Shown here: positions 47,762-59,449 of the stretch, piece by piece
How the letters are laid out: each line of letters opens with the position of its first letter
Numbering within the stretch: position 1 is the first letter of the stretch
DNA from: Pseudoscleropodium purum
Taxonomy: Eukaryota; Streptophyta; Bryopsida; Hypnales; Brachytheciaceae
Reading direction: 5' to 3'
Assembly (NCBI GenBank): GCA_963969395.1
Contig: OZ017796.1
Location: 47,234,243 to 47,298,242 of the forward strand
Length of the DNA: 64,000 nucleotides
Notes under the pieces: generated by a model
What the model was told of the DNA's origin: nothing
What the model saw: only the letters and a program-made list of their open reading frames with translations
Database searches by the model: none
Made by a program: the position numbers and the translations under genes

Positions 47762-50562
47762 CTAAATGTGGGCAATGAGTTATTCTAAAGAAGGGTATGA
47801 ATGTTTGTTTGTTTGTTTTTGTTGCGTGAGGACAAATAGATATAAAAGTAGATGTATAAAAATTGTCCCTCCTATTTCAGAGTAGATCATTTTGTTTTTC
47901 GTGACCCCTACACTCACATTTGTTTGCTTTTATTCAAGTATGAATTCTAATTTTCCAAATTTCATCATCCATAGTTTATAATTTTCCATGTTTTCATCAT
48001 TGTTGTTTTTCTCCTAAAAGCTTTGCAAGAAGCTCATAACCCACATATACAAGCATCTACTTTAGCCAAGTAGGTGATTACAAGTCAAAAGATTTGAAAA
48101 AGGTGTCTCCTAAAATAGATGTAAGCAAAAGATAACTACACCTAAAATTGATCCATCAAGCATCTTATTAAAAGGAGAAGTGTTTAATAAAGTATTTGAG
48201 TATATTTTTATTATTAAATTGGCTTAAGTATACTCCTACCTGGTCTTATGTGCAAAAACCTACTTGTTGTGTATAATTTTTATAGAGTATAACAACTTAT
48301 TAAACAACTAAGTACTCAACTATTAATGTTATGATAAGTGAACTGCATCCAATTAATATGCATGGAAGAAGCTTCAGGATATATCATGTAATATATAGAT
48401 GTATTGAAAAAACAAAGCTCCATATAGTTCAATGGTTAGGGGATATTGAAGGAATTCTAATCTAGTATAAATGTCAAAAGTAATTGTATTATCTTTTCGT
48501 TAAATATTTAAAGGTAAAATTTGCACCATAGTTAAGAATTTATAATATAAAATTGAATATAGCAAATCAAATCTTTTGAAAATCACTGATATTCAATTTT
48601 CAATTGATTTTAGAATACTTGTATAGATTTTGGTTTTACATTTCATCAATAAAAACTGTTTAGTATAAAAGTAGATTCAACCAAATAGATATGACGTGAT
48701 TATGAGTCATTTTTTATAAAATTATTTGAATTTCATTACTAAAATGTTTCATTTCTATTGCACTTTGTAATACATCTTTTGCATATTTGGAAGTTTGGAC
48801 TACATTGGGGACTTTTAAAGATTGAAAGTAATGATTCCTTTGATATACTAGTAAACACAATGTATTGATCAAGGGCCAATCTATTTATATAATTTAATTC
48901 CTAAATGGTATTAATTTTTTTTGGTGTTGGGCAATCCAGATGGTCCAGACGGCCCGACCAAACAACTTTTAGGATTTAGGGCTTAAAGTTTTGAATTTGA
49001 CCATAATATAAGGTAAAATCACATGATTTAAGGTAAGCCGAGTGTTGTTAAGGTAAGTCCAAGTTAGATTTTTTATCTTCATACAAAGTCAACTATATTG
49101 GACAAGTGAATCAAATAAATGGGCAGGCGGTTTGTTTGTCTAGTGTGACAACCTTGCTTTGCTTGCTTTAATTAAGCATCAAATTTTTTTTTTAATGTTT
49201 GTGATTTTTCTATTCAAGTTTCCATACAAGAGTGCTCATTGCAAAACTTGGATTTCTAGTCCATTATGAACCCTTGGAGATGAGATGTTAGACTCAAATA
49301 CTACTCGAACTTGTTTAAAAAATCATATTGCAAATTCATTTACAAAATTTGTAGGGTACATTAGATATGTGATAAAATGAGTATAGTTATATGTGTTATT
49401 TCCTTTTCACCTCATTTTTTTGCATGTATTATACATAATGCGAGATTGCCCATGTAAGCAAAGGATTGAGGGACTTCAAACAAATTTTAAATATTTTAAT
49501 CCCCTCATGATTGAACTTTATAATCTTTCAATCCATAAGTGATCATAATGTTAAGTTTTCTTTCCCATGTCCCATGAGTTCCACAACACATCTACTCTTA
49601 AAATTTGAATATGTCATTTTACTTATCAAATCTTTCACTTTTGTTCTTTTATTCTGAACTTGCTTCAAGAAGCTCAATCAAGGTCATGGACACAGAGGAC
49701 TTGACTCAGTACCGCATCCTGATCCTGTGGTGGTCCACCCCAAAATCCTTTGAACAATGAGCTTAGGTTTAGATGCTGTTTTCAACTGCTTCTCTTCCAC
49801 AATGAGACGTTATTTTCCAGTTGGTAAATCATCCTGTGGGCTCTGGCTAACTTACGTACTGACTCGCACACAAAAAGATAATACTTCACCGATATTCATG
49901 TACTAAACGTACAAGCCATTATCACATTCACAGTACCAAGTTTCATAATTGAGCAAGGCATAATGGGATTCTTGGCGGTGGCGACCACAAGACTAGAAAA
50001 AACAAAATGAGTGAGCCTGGATGTGGAGGGTGAGACTTGAGTGTCTCTCATGCTGTCATTCACTTAATTGCAGTTTACTAACTTCATATAATGCGTCAAT
50101 TAATCATGCAATTTAGAACATCACGTACTTGAGTGAGCAGGCTTTCACTGCTTCCGTTAGGTATATACTCAACAAGTTGAACGTAGTTGCACCTCCAAAG
50201 TCTAAACGACAGTAACTTAGAGCCCTGTACTCAACACAGATTTGCAGAAAGTGTTGCAGAATCCTGCTTTGCTAGCAGTCTCCTCCTCAACAAATGAAAG
50301 GTGACTCCCAGCTTACAACTTCCAGTTGAACACCCGACTCTCTGTCGACACAGTTTTGTAGAAGAGGAGAGAACTGAGCAGTTTCATTGTTTGCAGATCA
50401 GGCAAAGAGCCTCCTTATAGCGTTGTCGGGAGTTTTATATGCTTTCATCACCACACGATTCTGCTATTGTGGCCGGGGCACTAGCTAAGTGTACAACACC
50501 AGCTGAATGCAAATATACATATGAACTCAAAGATCTTGTTTGAGCAGTGACAATCAGTCGTC
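47762..50562. other. AT-rich intergenic sequence
   Basis: No recognisable coding region, RNA gene or ordered repeat was seen. The last 300 bp before 50563 are less AT-rich and probably hold the next gene's promoter. Confidence 0.4.
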
Positions 50563-50832
50563 ATGGGAAGCCATAGCCACACCCTCGATGAGAGGCTGCT
50601 CCACGTCCTCCTCGTGTTGTCCAATCTCCTGGCTCTGGCGTCGTTCTACTTCACGTCCTCTTACAGCACCATGCTGTGGATCTACTTCGTGGGCGCGGTG
50701 GGCGGTGTAGTCATTGCCGTGCCAGATTACGCTTTCTTCAATCGCAGCCCCCGCAGCTGGGTGCAGCCTCTGGGCAACGAAGCTGCTGCATGTCACGCAA
50801 GCTATGGCGAGGGTGAAGCACGCGCATGCTAG
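50563..50832 (+). CDS. DTM1/SPC12-like small membrane protein
   Basis: An intronless frame of 89 residues starting ATGGGAAGCC, with composition and GC far above the surrounding DNA. Residues 11-29 and 37-53 are two hydrophobic helices (LLHVLLVLSNLLALASFYF and LWIYFVGAVGGVVIAV), followed by PDYAFFNRSPRSW. Two close helices followed by a PD-x-FF-x-R motif resemble plant signal-peptidase-complex-like DTM1 proteins, related to the SPC12 subunit in the endoplasmic reticulum. The match is from memory and approximate. The C-terminal 20 residues have no recognisable feature. Alternative: an unrelated two-helix protein. Confidence 0.55.
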   Translation: MGSHSHTLDERLLHVLLVLSNLLALASFYFTSSYSTMLWIYFVGAVGGVVIAVPDYAFFNRSPRSWVQPLGNEAAACHASYGEGEARAC

Positions 50833-52576
50833 TTCGCAGGATGTACCGTTTCAGCTCTCTTCGTTTCCGTGCTTCCCGTGCAGTGCATCTTCTTCTTCTG
50901 AGGCGGTTGATGAGGGATGAGGCATTTTGTGAATCTACTTAATTTCAGCTTCCGTTTCTGTTCTTTACTACTGCGGCTATGGCGCTTTGGAGCTGAATAT
51001 ACGGTATTCTGTTGGCATCTTCGTTTGATACGACTGCTGTAGCTGCAGTTGGAATTTCTAATTTGGAGCTTTCGTCATATAATTAGAAAGAGGCTTAGCA
51101 GAATGCTCCTCTCTTGTCTTGTCTTCACACTCAGACTGAAGCAATTGTCAAGTTTCTCATTTGATGAAAATAATAAACTAGTTTTTGCATATTTCGCCCA
51201 TAGAGTCGTGCTGATCAGTACTGTCCAGTTTCCACCTTCTTCACTGTGGTGCACTGTAATTGACTGTCCAACCCTGTGTAGTTACGCCAATCACAGTTTC
51301 TGCATATTTCGACCATAAATCTATGCTTGAATTTCTGGACTAAAGGTGTGAGAGGACCTGTTCCAAAGAAGGAAAATCTAAGAAAATCAAAGCTTCTTTG
51401 CTTTGTTAGGGAATTAGTAGTTGGACCCGAGGTGTTTGAAGCTCCTTCCAAGAATCAATTGGCAGAGATGGATGACAGTGATCACCAATCTAAGTCTTCA
51501 TTCATATGCAGTTTTTGTTACTCCTGAAGTCAAGTTTGGGAAGGTTTAGGATCTGTTCCTTTGTATTGCGAAGCTGGTATTGTGATAATGTTTGCAAATC
51601 CACTTCATGGTAACTGGTAACTTCATCAATAGGTGTCCCAGACAGTGTCTAGACTCTCCTGTTCGCAAAGAGGCTCCTGTGCACGGTATGGGGCAACTTA
51701 ACCTGTAATGAAGGGGACTCCGTGAGTATAATGCAGTTCATGTGAATCTGCACACTGACCGAATGGCGTTGTCACGCCATTTTGCCGGCATTGAATCTCT
51801 CAAGGACTTTTATTGGAACTCATTCTAAGCTTAATGACTGGTCGGAGTCTGGCAGCTGTTCCCAGCATTTACACTGCCGCAGGTACATCTTTCGTAAGTA
51901 ATACTATCAATGTAGCAATTTGCAAGAGCATCAATACATGAGAGTGACTGGTATTCAAAGTCGTGACTCTCATACAACACACAGACCTGGTCTGCAGGCG
52001 AAGGCGATGTCGTCTAGCTTTCCAAACTCTGAGGGGCTAACGTTGGACAGAGAAGAATTAACTTATGCTCTGTCCAATTTGGGAGCAAACACTTTGGAGA
52101 AGAAATCATGTTGTGTCCATCGAATTGTTTTAACATGGATTTGAAATACTATCATGGAATTGTCCTGAAAATTTCAAACACGACAATACAATAACATCAC
52201 CATCTTAGGTACAAGACGTCAGCCATGACAAGGAGCCGGGGTATATCACAGTCAAAGTGTCATGAAATTGGCAGAATCGTCATATGGTTTCCATGTCCCT
52301 CATTAAGAATATCTCTATAAAAGTCAGGGTGTAGTATGATCATCCTGGGCTTGACAGTAAGACCAATTTGCTCTTCCAAAATTCGTAGCCCTAAGACTCA
52401 CCAACAAACGGCTACCGTAAACCGGATTGCCAGAATGCGGGACCTTCTCCACTTTGGCACAAGATATCCTGGTTCACAGTTCATACCTTAATAGAATCTC
52501 AAAGAGCAGGTTCACGGTCGGTCAGGTGCTCGACACGATAACAGACATCCGTTCTAAGTATTCGTCAACACTACCT
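50833..52576. other. Spacer between the DTM1-like gene and uL30m
   Basis: The left part is probably 3' UTR of the upstream gene. Short frames at 51049-51318, 51327-51527 and 51920-52144 show no domain. Nothing else was recognised. Confidence 0.4.
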
Positions 52577-53407
52577 TTACTTCGACGGGGGAGAGTGCCG
52601 AACAACAAGTGGAGGTCTGACTGCTTTCCTCTTCGCTTCTGCTTCCAGTCGCGCATTGTACATCTCCTCCGTCTCCACTGACAGTAGCCTCTTCACCTGC
52701 AGAATCACATACAAGTTCCGCTCACTTGTAAAGAAGAGGATCTAGTTGCGACAATACCTGATGCGACACCCTAAAGTATTGCACAACGAGTATATATTGA
52801 TTTTGGAAGTGTAAAGCACCTGAACATCGCTCTGTTTTAGGTCATCTACCAATAAAACTTTGAACTCTTATAACTTTAGCAATACAAAATCCGACTGAGA
52901 CAGACTTTAGTGCACTGGAATCCTCTTGCAAATACGAATATGAATTTTAAAAACAAAATTGTAAGGTCTAATAATAGTGTCGATTTTAGGTGTGATTATT
53001 TCAGCTCCAGTTCTAACAAATGTGCACAACCCGTGCTGATCACCGCGGATGCTCGTTGCACACATGAGAAATTCTGGAATTGATCCAGAGTGCGGAAATG
53101 AGCAGTGTAGTATCCAAACCCTAGGAAAATGAAATTGCTTCTCGGTGTGTACCAAATCCGAAAAGAAACAGATTCGGTAACCTCACTTGCCCGAACTAAA
53201 TGCGCTCCATACAGAATCCAGTCAAAAACGACGTACCTGATTGATCATGCCGCAAATGGAGGGCGTGTTCTCCCGAAACACTGTCTGGTGGCGTCTCCGA
53301 AGCCCCAACGCTCGCACCGTCCCGCGATGCACAATGCGCGTGCCAGGCAGCCCGCGCACCAACTGAATGGCCAATCTCCGCGTCCATGTGGGTGCAGCAC
53401 CCGCCAT
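52577..53407 (-). CDS. Mitochondrial ribosomal protein uL30m
   Basis: Large-subunit protein of the mitochondrial ribosome. Exons 53237-53407 and 52577-52696 join at phase 0 across a 540-bp GT-AG intron, giving 96 residues. The protein starts MAGAAPTW, then has the uL30 core: LAIQLVRGLPGTRIVHRGT, ALGLRRRHQTVFRENTPS, and GMINQ-VKRLLSVETEEMYNAR across the junction. These match plant mitochondrial L30 (At5g55140 type: VRGIPGTRKLHRRT, MRWNTPTVRGML, VKRLVVIETEEMY). The C-terminal 17 residues are a basic, proline-containing extension. No separate presequence is obvious, as in the Arabidopsis protein. A telo-box lies about 90 bp upstream, and tRNA-Ile starts 256 bp upstream on the other strand. Confidence 0.88.
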
Positions 53408-53495
53408 TGCAAACAAACAATCCAAAGCGAATTCTACAAATCCATTCAAATCCTGCAACCTGTGGATCCAACCACGCTCTCGCAGCCAAAAGCCT

Positions 53496-53510
53496 TAACC
53501 CTAAAACCCT
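53496..53510 (-). promoter_or_regulatory. Telo-box in the uL30m promoter
   Basis: TAACCCTAAAACCCT about 90 bp upstream of the uL30m ATG. This motif is typical of plant ribosomal-protein gene promoters. Function is inferred. Confidence 0.55.
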
Positions 53511-53662
53511 GAGGAGCTCGCATGAGCATTTTGCAACAAGATATAATGCAGAATTTTAACCACCTTCTCAACAACCGTCCAGGTTTAGGATCCGCTGGTG
53601 CGAGTCCTATCGTGGCACCCTCTGACGAGGGCACGGTCCTGGGTGGTCTCACGGGGACAGGC

Positions 53663-53736
53663 GCCTTCTTAGCTCAGCTGGTTAGAGCGTCGTGCTAATA
53701 ACGCGAAGGTCACAGGTTCGAGACCTGTAGAGGGCA
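53663..53736 (+). tRNA. trnI-AAU: tRNA-Ile (anticodon AAU)
   Basis: A 74-nt cloverleaf without intron. The acceptor GCCTTCT pairs with AGAGGGC (one T-G pair). The A-box is TAGCTCAGCTGGTTAGAGC; the anticodon stem TCGTG pairs with CGCGA; the loop CTAATAA carries AAT. The variable region is AGGTC. The T arm is ACAGG-TTCGAGA-CCTGT, containing a B-box GGTTCGAGACC. A T run (TTTT) starts 2 nt after the discriminator A, suitable for Pol III termination. The AAU anticodon, read as IAU after editing, marks a nuclear gene. The 3' CCA is not encoded, as expected. Confidence 0.96.
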
Positions 53737-53738
53737 TC

Positions 53739-53742
53739 CTTT
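53739..53742 (+). terminator. Pol III terminator of tRNA-Ile
   Basis: A TTTT run two bases after the tRNA 3' end. Confidence 0.7.
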
Positions 53743-55633
53743 TCGTAGATTCGCTTTTGAAACACCCTGTTCCCATGGTTATGGGTCCAGTCTAGCCAGT
53801 GTCTTCTTATTGGGAATATCGCCTGCATGCCGGTTTGTCAGCACAGCAGCTGCCACTCACTGACTCCAAGTACTTTTCGCATGGGCTCCCATCTTGTGCC
53901 AATTGGCAATTGCGTGGCCAATATAATGTTACGGCTATCACCACAGAGCACTGGGACTCCGTCATTGATGAGGAGGATATTGCTGGGGTCATCACCCAGG
54001 AGCTCAGAAGATTGATTTGCTGCTGTAAGATTCAGTGCCTTTGGAAATGGTGGCGTGATTGCCATTCATCAGAAAAGACAATTTCAGAATGGATCTCACT
54101 GGGGAATGGAATGCAGTGCAAAAGATGCCCCTCATTTGGGATGGTTGAGTAGGCCTGGGAATTCCAGGGTCAATCACAAACTCGTGCACACCCACGCGCG
54201 CAGAAGACAACCTCAATTTTACTCACGCTCCAAAACCAAAACATTGCATCCACTCATGCTCGAATTCAAACCCGCAACACTCACGAAGAGGTCCTTGAAA
54301 CTACTCTTCGTAAAACTGATATTTGTAAAACAGTTTCCAGAATAGATTATGAAGAACAGCTGTTGATCGTATACATAAAATAGGAAAGAAAGAGCCTCTT
54401 GTTTCCCTACAAAAATCCGTTAAGGAACTCACACTCATCATACTCACGCTCACGTGCCAGCGACTATCAACGAGATACAACAAAACGAACAAAAGCTTCT
54501 AGCGATGGACTGGAGAAGTCTCAACACAAAGGATCTGGCCAACCCTCGAGTCCCGCCGCAAACTGCCTCGACAATGTCATCCTGCACAGCGTACAAAAAA
54601 GTGTCAAAATGCAATTTCAAAACCTTCATATCCAATTTGCATTCATTGTGACTATCAAAATTCTAAGACATTCTCAACTCCTAGAGAACCAAGATGCCCA
54701 AAACAGGCCTTAAGTAGGTCATATGGAGACTTCTTTGAATCCGATTTTATTATTTTATTGATCGACACATGCAATATTCATCACTGATTTGGTGAAATGA
54801 TATTTAGACCTATCTACATTACCTTTCTAACAATATTATCAACCAAACTAGTCATGAATCCTTGGATCTTCAAGGGTTGACAATGTCACAGAGACGAAGG
54901 CTCCGACATCTGCTCTGATAATTTCGTAAGCCAATTCCTCACATTCGATCAAGTTCACGAATTGATATGATTATGACAATAAGATAACTTTGAGTCTTGC
55001 CATTCAACTCTTAAAACCTCCATTGACCACAAAAAAACAATTAACAGAGATCAAATTCATTGCCGACAAAATCCCACATCCCAAGATCTACGATAATTCG
55101 ACCAAGAAACACTAGTCATAGACAACACTACAAGAATACAATGCCCACTAATTCCGTTTAAATGGGAAAGATTTGCGCAAATGTGCAAAACTCAAACAGA
55201 CCCTGCCCTAGATTTTTTAAGGGAGAACAACTTGTGAATCTCATTACAGCAATTGGAAAATCGCCAGATTCATACCAATATTAAGCAATGCAATGGGGCG
55301 TGTTTGGAATTCAAGCATCTAGGCAGAATATTATGGAACTTTCAGACTAGGAATATCAAAACTTAGTACAGCATTGCATGCACTTTGGTTAATCTACAAA
55401 TGTCCTTGCAATTCACCCAGGATTGCCTTCGACTTAATGTTAAGAAGTTCACAGGGCAGATTAGTAATGCTCCGTTAATAAGTATTGCCAATTGTTACAT
55501 CTTTTAAGTGCTGCAAAACCCTAGTAAATTGTATAACGGTTCAGAGACCAATGCAACACGAACAACAATCCTTAGGGTTTGGCTTCGCAGTATCGGTACT
55601 CACCAAGCTTGTGCACAAATCCTTGAAGTTTCT
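53743..55633. other. Spacer with unassigned open frames
   Basis: Frames on both strands at 53799-54152 and 54399-54713 have protein-like composition, but no family could be recognised and frames are interrupted. The part nearest 55633 probably holds the peroxiredoxin 3' UTR. Confidence 0.35.
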
Positions 55634-56356
55634 CTAGGCAGACGCTTTCTGCAAGCTGCTCAAAATCTCTTCGGCGCTGCTATTAGTAAACGCTCCCCCT
55701 TGCTCGAGGTTCAACACCTTCACGACGCCGTCCTCCACGAGCATGGAGTACCTTCGTGACCGAACGCCCAACCCTTCCACCTTATCCGACAAATCCACCG
55801 CCGTGCCCAATGCCTGCGTGAACTTCCCCAACCCGTCGGACAACATGAGCACATTATCATCCACGCCAGCGCTCTTCCCCCACGCCTGCATAACAAAGGC
55901 GTCGTTCACCGAGACGCAAGCCAAGGAGTCCACGCCCGCCTTCCGAAGCTCCTCGGCTTTAGCCACGAACCCGGGCAAATGCTTGTTGGAGCAAGTGGGA
56001 GTGAAAGCGCCAGGCACCGCGAACAATACCACTTTCTTGCCTTTGGTGAGGTCGGACACTTTCACGGCCTGCGCATTGCCCTCCTTGTCGAAATACGAGA
56101 GCTGCGCTTCCGGAAGCTTATCCCCCACAGAAATTGTGGCCACCACGCGTCCCGTAGAAGCGAAACGCTGGAAACCCGCGCGGGATCCGAACCAGGAGGT
56201 GGTGCTCGAGAGACTCTGGACGTTTCCCAGGTGCGCGCTGCGGACGACGGCGAGCGAGGAGGGAATGGCGCTGGCCTTGGAAGCAACGCTCGGGGAAAAT
56301 TCGCGACGGGCGCACACGGCCACTGCAGACACTCGGCTGGCAATCGCGGAAGCCAT
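55634..56356 (-). CDS. PRXIIE: Type II peroxiredoxin, plastid form (PRXIIE-like)
   Basis: Thiol peroxidase that reduces hydrogen peroxide and organic hydroperoxides, with electrons from glutaredoxin or thioredoxin. Intronless, 240 residues from [11 protein letters not shown] longer in-frame start at 56524 would extend into the probable 5' UTR. Residues 1-70 are Ser/Ala/Arg-rich, like a plastid transit peptide. The mature region begins [20 protein letters not shown]. The peroxidatic Cys122 lies in [16 protein letters not shown] and the resolving Cys147 in [28 protein letters not shown] and [10 protein letters not shown] are also family signatures. Mitochondrial targeting cannot be excluded, but lack of introns and the transit-like N-terminus favour PRXIIE. 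Confidence 0.92.
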   Translation of the reverse strand: MASAIASRVSAVAVCARREFSPSVASKASAIPSSLAVVRSAHLGNVQSLSSTTSWFGSRAGFQRFASTGRVVATISVGDKLPEAQLSYFDKEGNAQAVKVSDLTKGKKVVLFAVPGAFTPTCSNKHLPGFVAKAEELRKAGVDSLACVSVNDAFVMQAWGKSAGVDDNVLMLSDGLGKFTQALGTAVDLSDKVEGLGVRSRRYSMLVEDGVVKVLNLEQGGAFTNSSAEEILSSLQKASA

Positions 56357-56562
56357 GGTGGGTGCTTGAGGAATCAAAACCCAAAACGAAGATGAGTGCG
56401 ACGAGACAATTGCGAGAAAACAAGCTTCTTTGAAACCTCGAAGAGGTGTGACAACAGCGGGCAGGGGACAGAGGAGTGATGAGGACAGATGAAGGTGATT
56501 GCAAGTGAGGGTCTGGGAACGCAAGGATACTCTGTCTGGAGAACACGAGGCCTGTTCCCTGA

Positions 56563-56570
56563 ATATATAA
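56563..56570 (-). promoter_or_regulatory. Candidate TATA box of the peroxiredoxin gene
   Basis: TTATATAT on the minus strand about 207 bp upstream of the ATG, placing transcription start near 56535 and leaving a 5' UTR of about 180 nt. Confidence 0.45.
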
Positions 56571-56699
56571 CTTCAATTTCGAAAATTCAAAAATTCAAAA
56601 TTCAAAATTTTTGTAAAAAAGAAAAGATTACCGGTAATGTCCTTGAATCCTGCCTGAGGAGTGAGGACAATGCTACTTAATAAGTTAATGCGGTAAGTT

Positions 56700-59449
56700 T
56701 AACTTAATGCAGTCACAGTTTCATTTGGAGCGTCTGTTGCTATTTTGATGAAGGATAGAATCTGGGAATTTCTGCCTCTTTAACTCCATGGAGGTCACAG
56801 AATCTGCTGAAGATTCCATCATTGTAAACTCTAAATTACATTGTAGTATCAATTTTTGGTTTGTTGATATACATGTATTTTTCCACTTTTCATAAGGAAG
56901 AGGAATTATAACTTTAACTTTAAATATTAATAATAGTCTTAAATAGATTACCTCATAAATGTACTTTATTTTGGCCCCCTACAAGTTCTCTCAAATAGTT
57001 CTACATTAGCCTACATATGCTTTGTTAGAAAATGATGGCCTTCCAACCAATTTAAAAATGTTAATAAGAACTATTTTATTTTAGGGCTTGAGCTTGGACT
57101 TAGGCATAGGTTTAGGCCAAACATGGAGTCTGCAACTACTTGGGATGTCAAATGGCTTAACTTCTTATAACATTTTGTCGCCTTTAAAAGGGCTCCTTCA
57201 AGTTTTCTCCATAGAGATATTCCAACATTGCTAATTGCTTTTGATTATTTGGTGTTTTTTTTACATTATACTTTGATTATTGCTTCTCTTAACATTTCAA
57301 TAGAAGATTTTTGGAGCCTTTGGATGCCTGCAAACGCAAGAAATAGGTTCAGCACAGTGGTTTGACGTGGCCGAGCCCCTACCATGTCATTGACCAAATT
57401 TTTTTTGCATTTGGAGACTAAAAAAAAAAGAATTTTCTTTTTTATGAAATTTTTTTTTTGACAACAAGTTGTTCCCCTCACTGCGGGGAACAATTGCGGG
57501 GAAACAGGCCCGAAACAGGCTTCTAGACCCCCCAAAATTCTTCTAATGAGTAACCTTCATGCTTGATTCCTTTCCTCCAATAGAATGAGATGAAATATTC
57601 TACATTTCATCAATAGCTATAAGGGTACATGGCATTAAGTAGAAGATTAGTGAAAGGTTTAAAAAATAATGATAATAAACAATTAGTAATGTTGAATGAA
57701 TTTTTTTAGAGAAAATTCAAGGCAAACTCTTTAAAGGCTACATAATGTTATGTTTGTTACTACTATTTTCCTACTTAATGCCACATGGTCCTATAGATTT
57801 TGGTGGGATGAGAAATATTTCACATCATTTGTTGGAGGAAAGGCATTGAATGTTATGTTGCTTCAAAAATTAAACCCAAAGGCCTTACATTATGAAGGTT
57901 CAAGTCCTAATACCAATTAATTATTCACTCACTATTAATTGTGAATTAAGCCAATTTAAATCTCATAGTTGATCTTAATATAAAGAATCAAAATTTGGAT
58001 TCCTCTTGTATATTTACATCATTCAAAAGCTTGGCCTATGTAAGTGTCTCTTTACATTCTTCTTCCTTATTTTGTTCTTTCTACATTCTTCAATTAGTAT
58101 ATCAAAGCTCTATATGTGATCTCCACAAGCACAAAAGTGACACACTTGCTTTTGAAAACCTCCACCTTACTCCCAATCTTCTCTCATGGCAGTTGATAGG
58201 AAATTATAGGCTTTTCTCTACACAATCATGCATGTTCAAAACTTGATGTGTCAAAGTTGCCCAATCAATCACATGTTTACATTTCATGTCAAACTTCAAC
58301 GATACACAAGGAAAAACACTATAATATTTCATCTTATAAAAAATCAAGGTCTCGTCGAAATAGAATGACTAGCAAGGTTTATTGTATGTTGCCTGCAATA
58401 TGTGCTTTAGTGCTCTATTATTCTTGTCACTATCTCCATGTTTGCATTTTGAAGCAACTATCCTCACCTCCTCTTCATCCCCACTGTCAAATGCACACAG
58501 CATCATTGGTACCCTTGTACTGGACGATGCTTTTAGAGTGATGGATGTGATACACCTGTCTTGTTCAGTAGAACGAGCTTGCAAAAGAGAGCGTGACTCC
58601 TCAACCTCTCTTCATAGCACTGCTGTAGTGATCAACCCATAGAACCCACCGAATCTTGCTATGGAATCTATTAGAGATTCTCACATGACCCAAGTATATG
58701 TTACTGCCAATTGGACTTCATGCAACTGGTAAACAGATACTCTCAGCATGTTTCAGAAGAAAAGAGGAACCTTCAATCCTAAGGTTACTGTGAAGAAAGA
58801 GCTTGTTTGGGAGAGGTCTCTGCTACAAACCTACAAACCTACAAACCGGTATATGGACCTAGATGAATAGCAAAGTGCTGCCGTTATGCCTCACTTGAAG
58901 AATGTTTCAACATTGAACATTCATGACAAGGTTACTGTGAAGAAACAAGGTGCTTTCTAGTCTCTGAACATCCCTGATGCTCACAACCAACACCTTCAAA
59001 CATTTGTCAATGACAGTTTGAATGATGCAAAGTTCATTATCCATTTGCTGCATCAGTCGCATACAGTACCCAATTTTGTACAAAGTGAGTATCCATTTTA
59101 TTCCTCCATGTGCACTCCCTGATGCGAGCATACGCTATACAGTAAGTTACTATTTTAATTTCCCCAACTCCATCCTTCTACAACAATCAATCAGCTCAAG
59201 AGATTAACATCTTTGTCTAATGTGAATAATAAGTTCCTCCGCCCAGACCTTGCACAGTGACCCCAAGAGCACAAACGGCTGCAATACCGTGCTGCCCTCT
59301 GGCCCTCGGTCATGGACTCTTCTCTCCCAATCTAGCAACCACCGAACAAGCTCCCGGTTTGGGGATGCGCGCGAAACCTCCACACCATCATCAATACAAA
59401 CCCTAAACCTTAATGCTAACCGCAAGGTCTGTGAACTCTTTACGTTCTT
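56700..59449. other. Intergenic region, mostly AT-rich
   Basis: It contains the fold-back element at 57569-57843 and a patch near 57480 with an imperfect inverted repeat of TTGTTCCCC and GGGGAACAA. A stretch at about 58660-59100 on the plus strand stays open for long runs with scattered stops and may be a decayed coding region of unknown type. No intact gene was recognised. Confidence 0.4.
57569..57843. mobile_element. Fold-back element with long imperfect inverted arms
   Basis: The left arm at 57569-57642 runs from CCTTTCCTCCAA to GGCATTAAGTAG. The right arm at 57771-57843 is its reverse complement (CTACTTAATGCC to TTGGAGGAAAGG) with moderate mismatches and small gaps. The loop is about 130 bp. 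No coding capacity; likely a MITE, superfamily not assigned. Confidence 0.6.

Noticed and set aside
53196..53489. 97-codon minus-strand frame overlapping uL30m exon 1
   Set aside because: It is an alternative frame; the uL30 motifs are in the other frame starting at 53407.
53807..54216. Minus-strand frames with protein-like stretches such as NILLINDGVPVLCGDSRN
   Set aside because: Interrupted, with no recognised family or splice structure; could be a decayed gene but not supportable.
55743..56395. Long plus-strand frames opposite the peroxiredoxin gene
   Set aside because: Antisense shadows of GC-rich peroxiredoxin codons; no motif of their own.
58660..59100. Plus-strand region with long open runs and a few stops
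   Set aside because: No family recognised; too weak to call a pseudogene.
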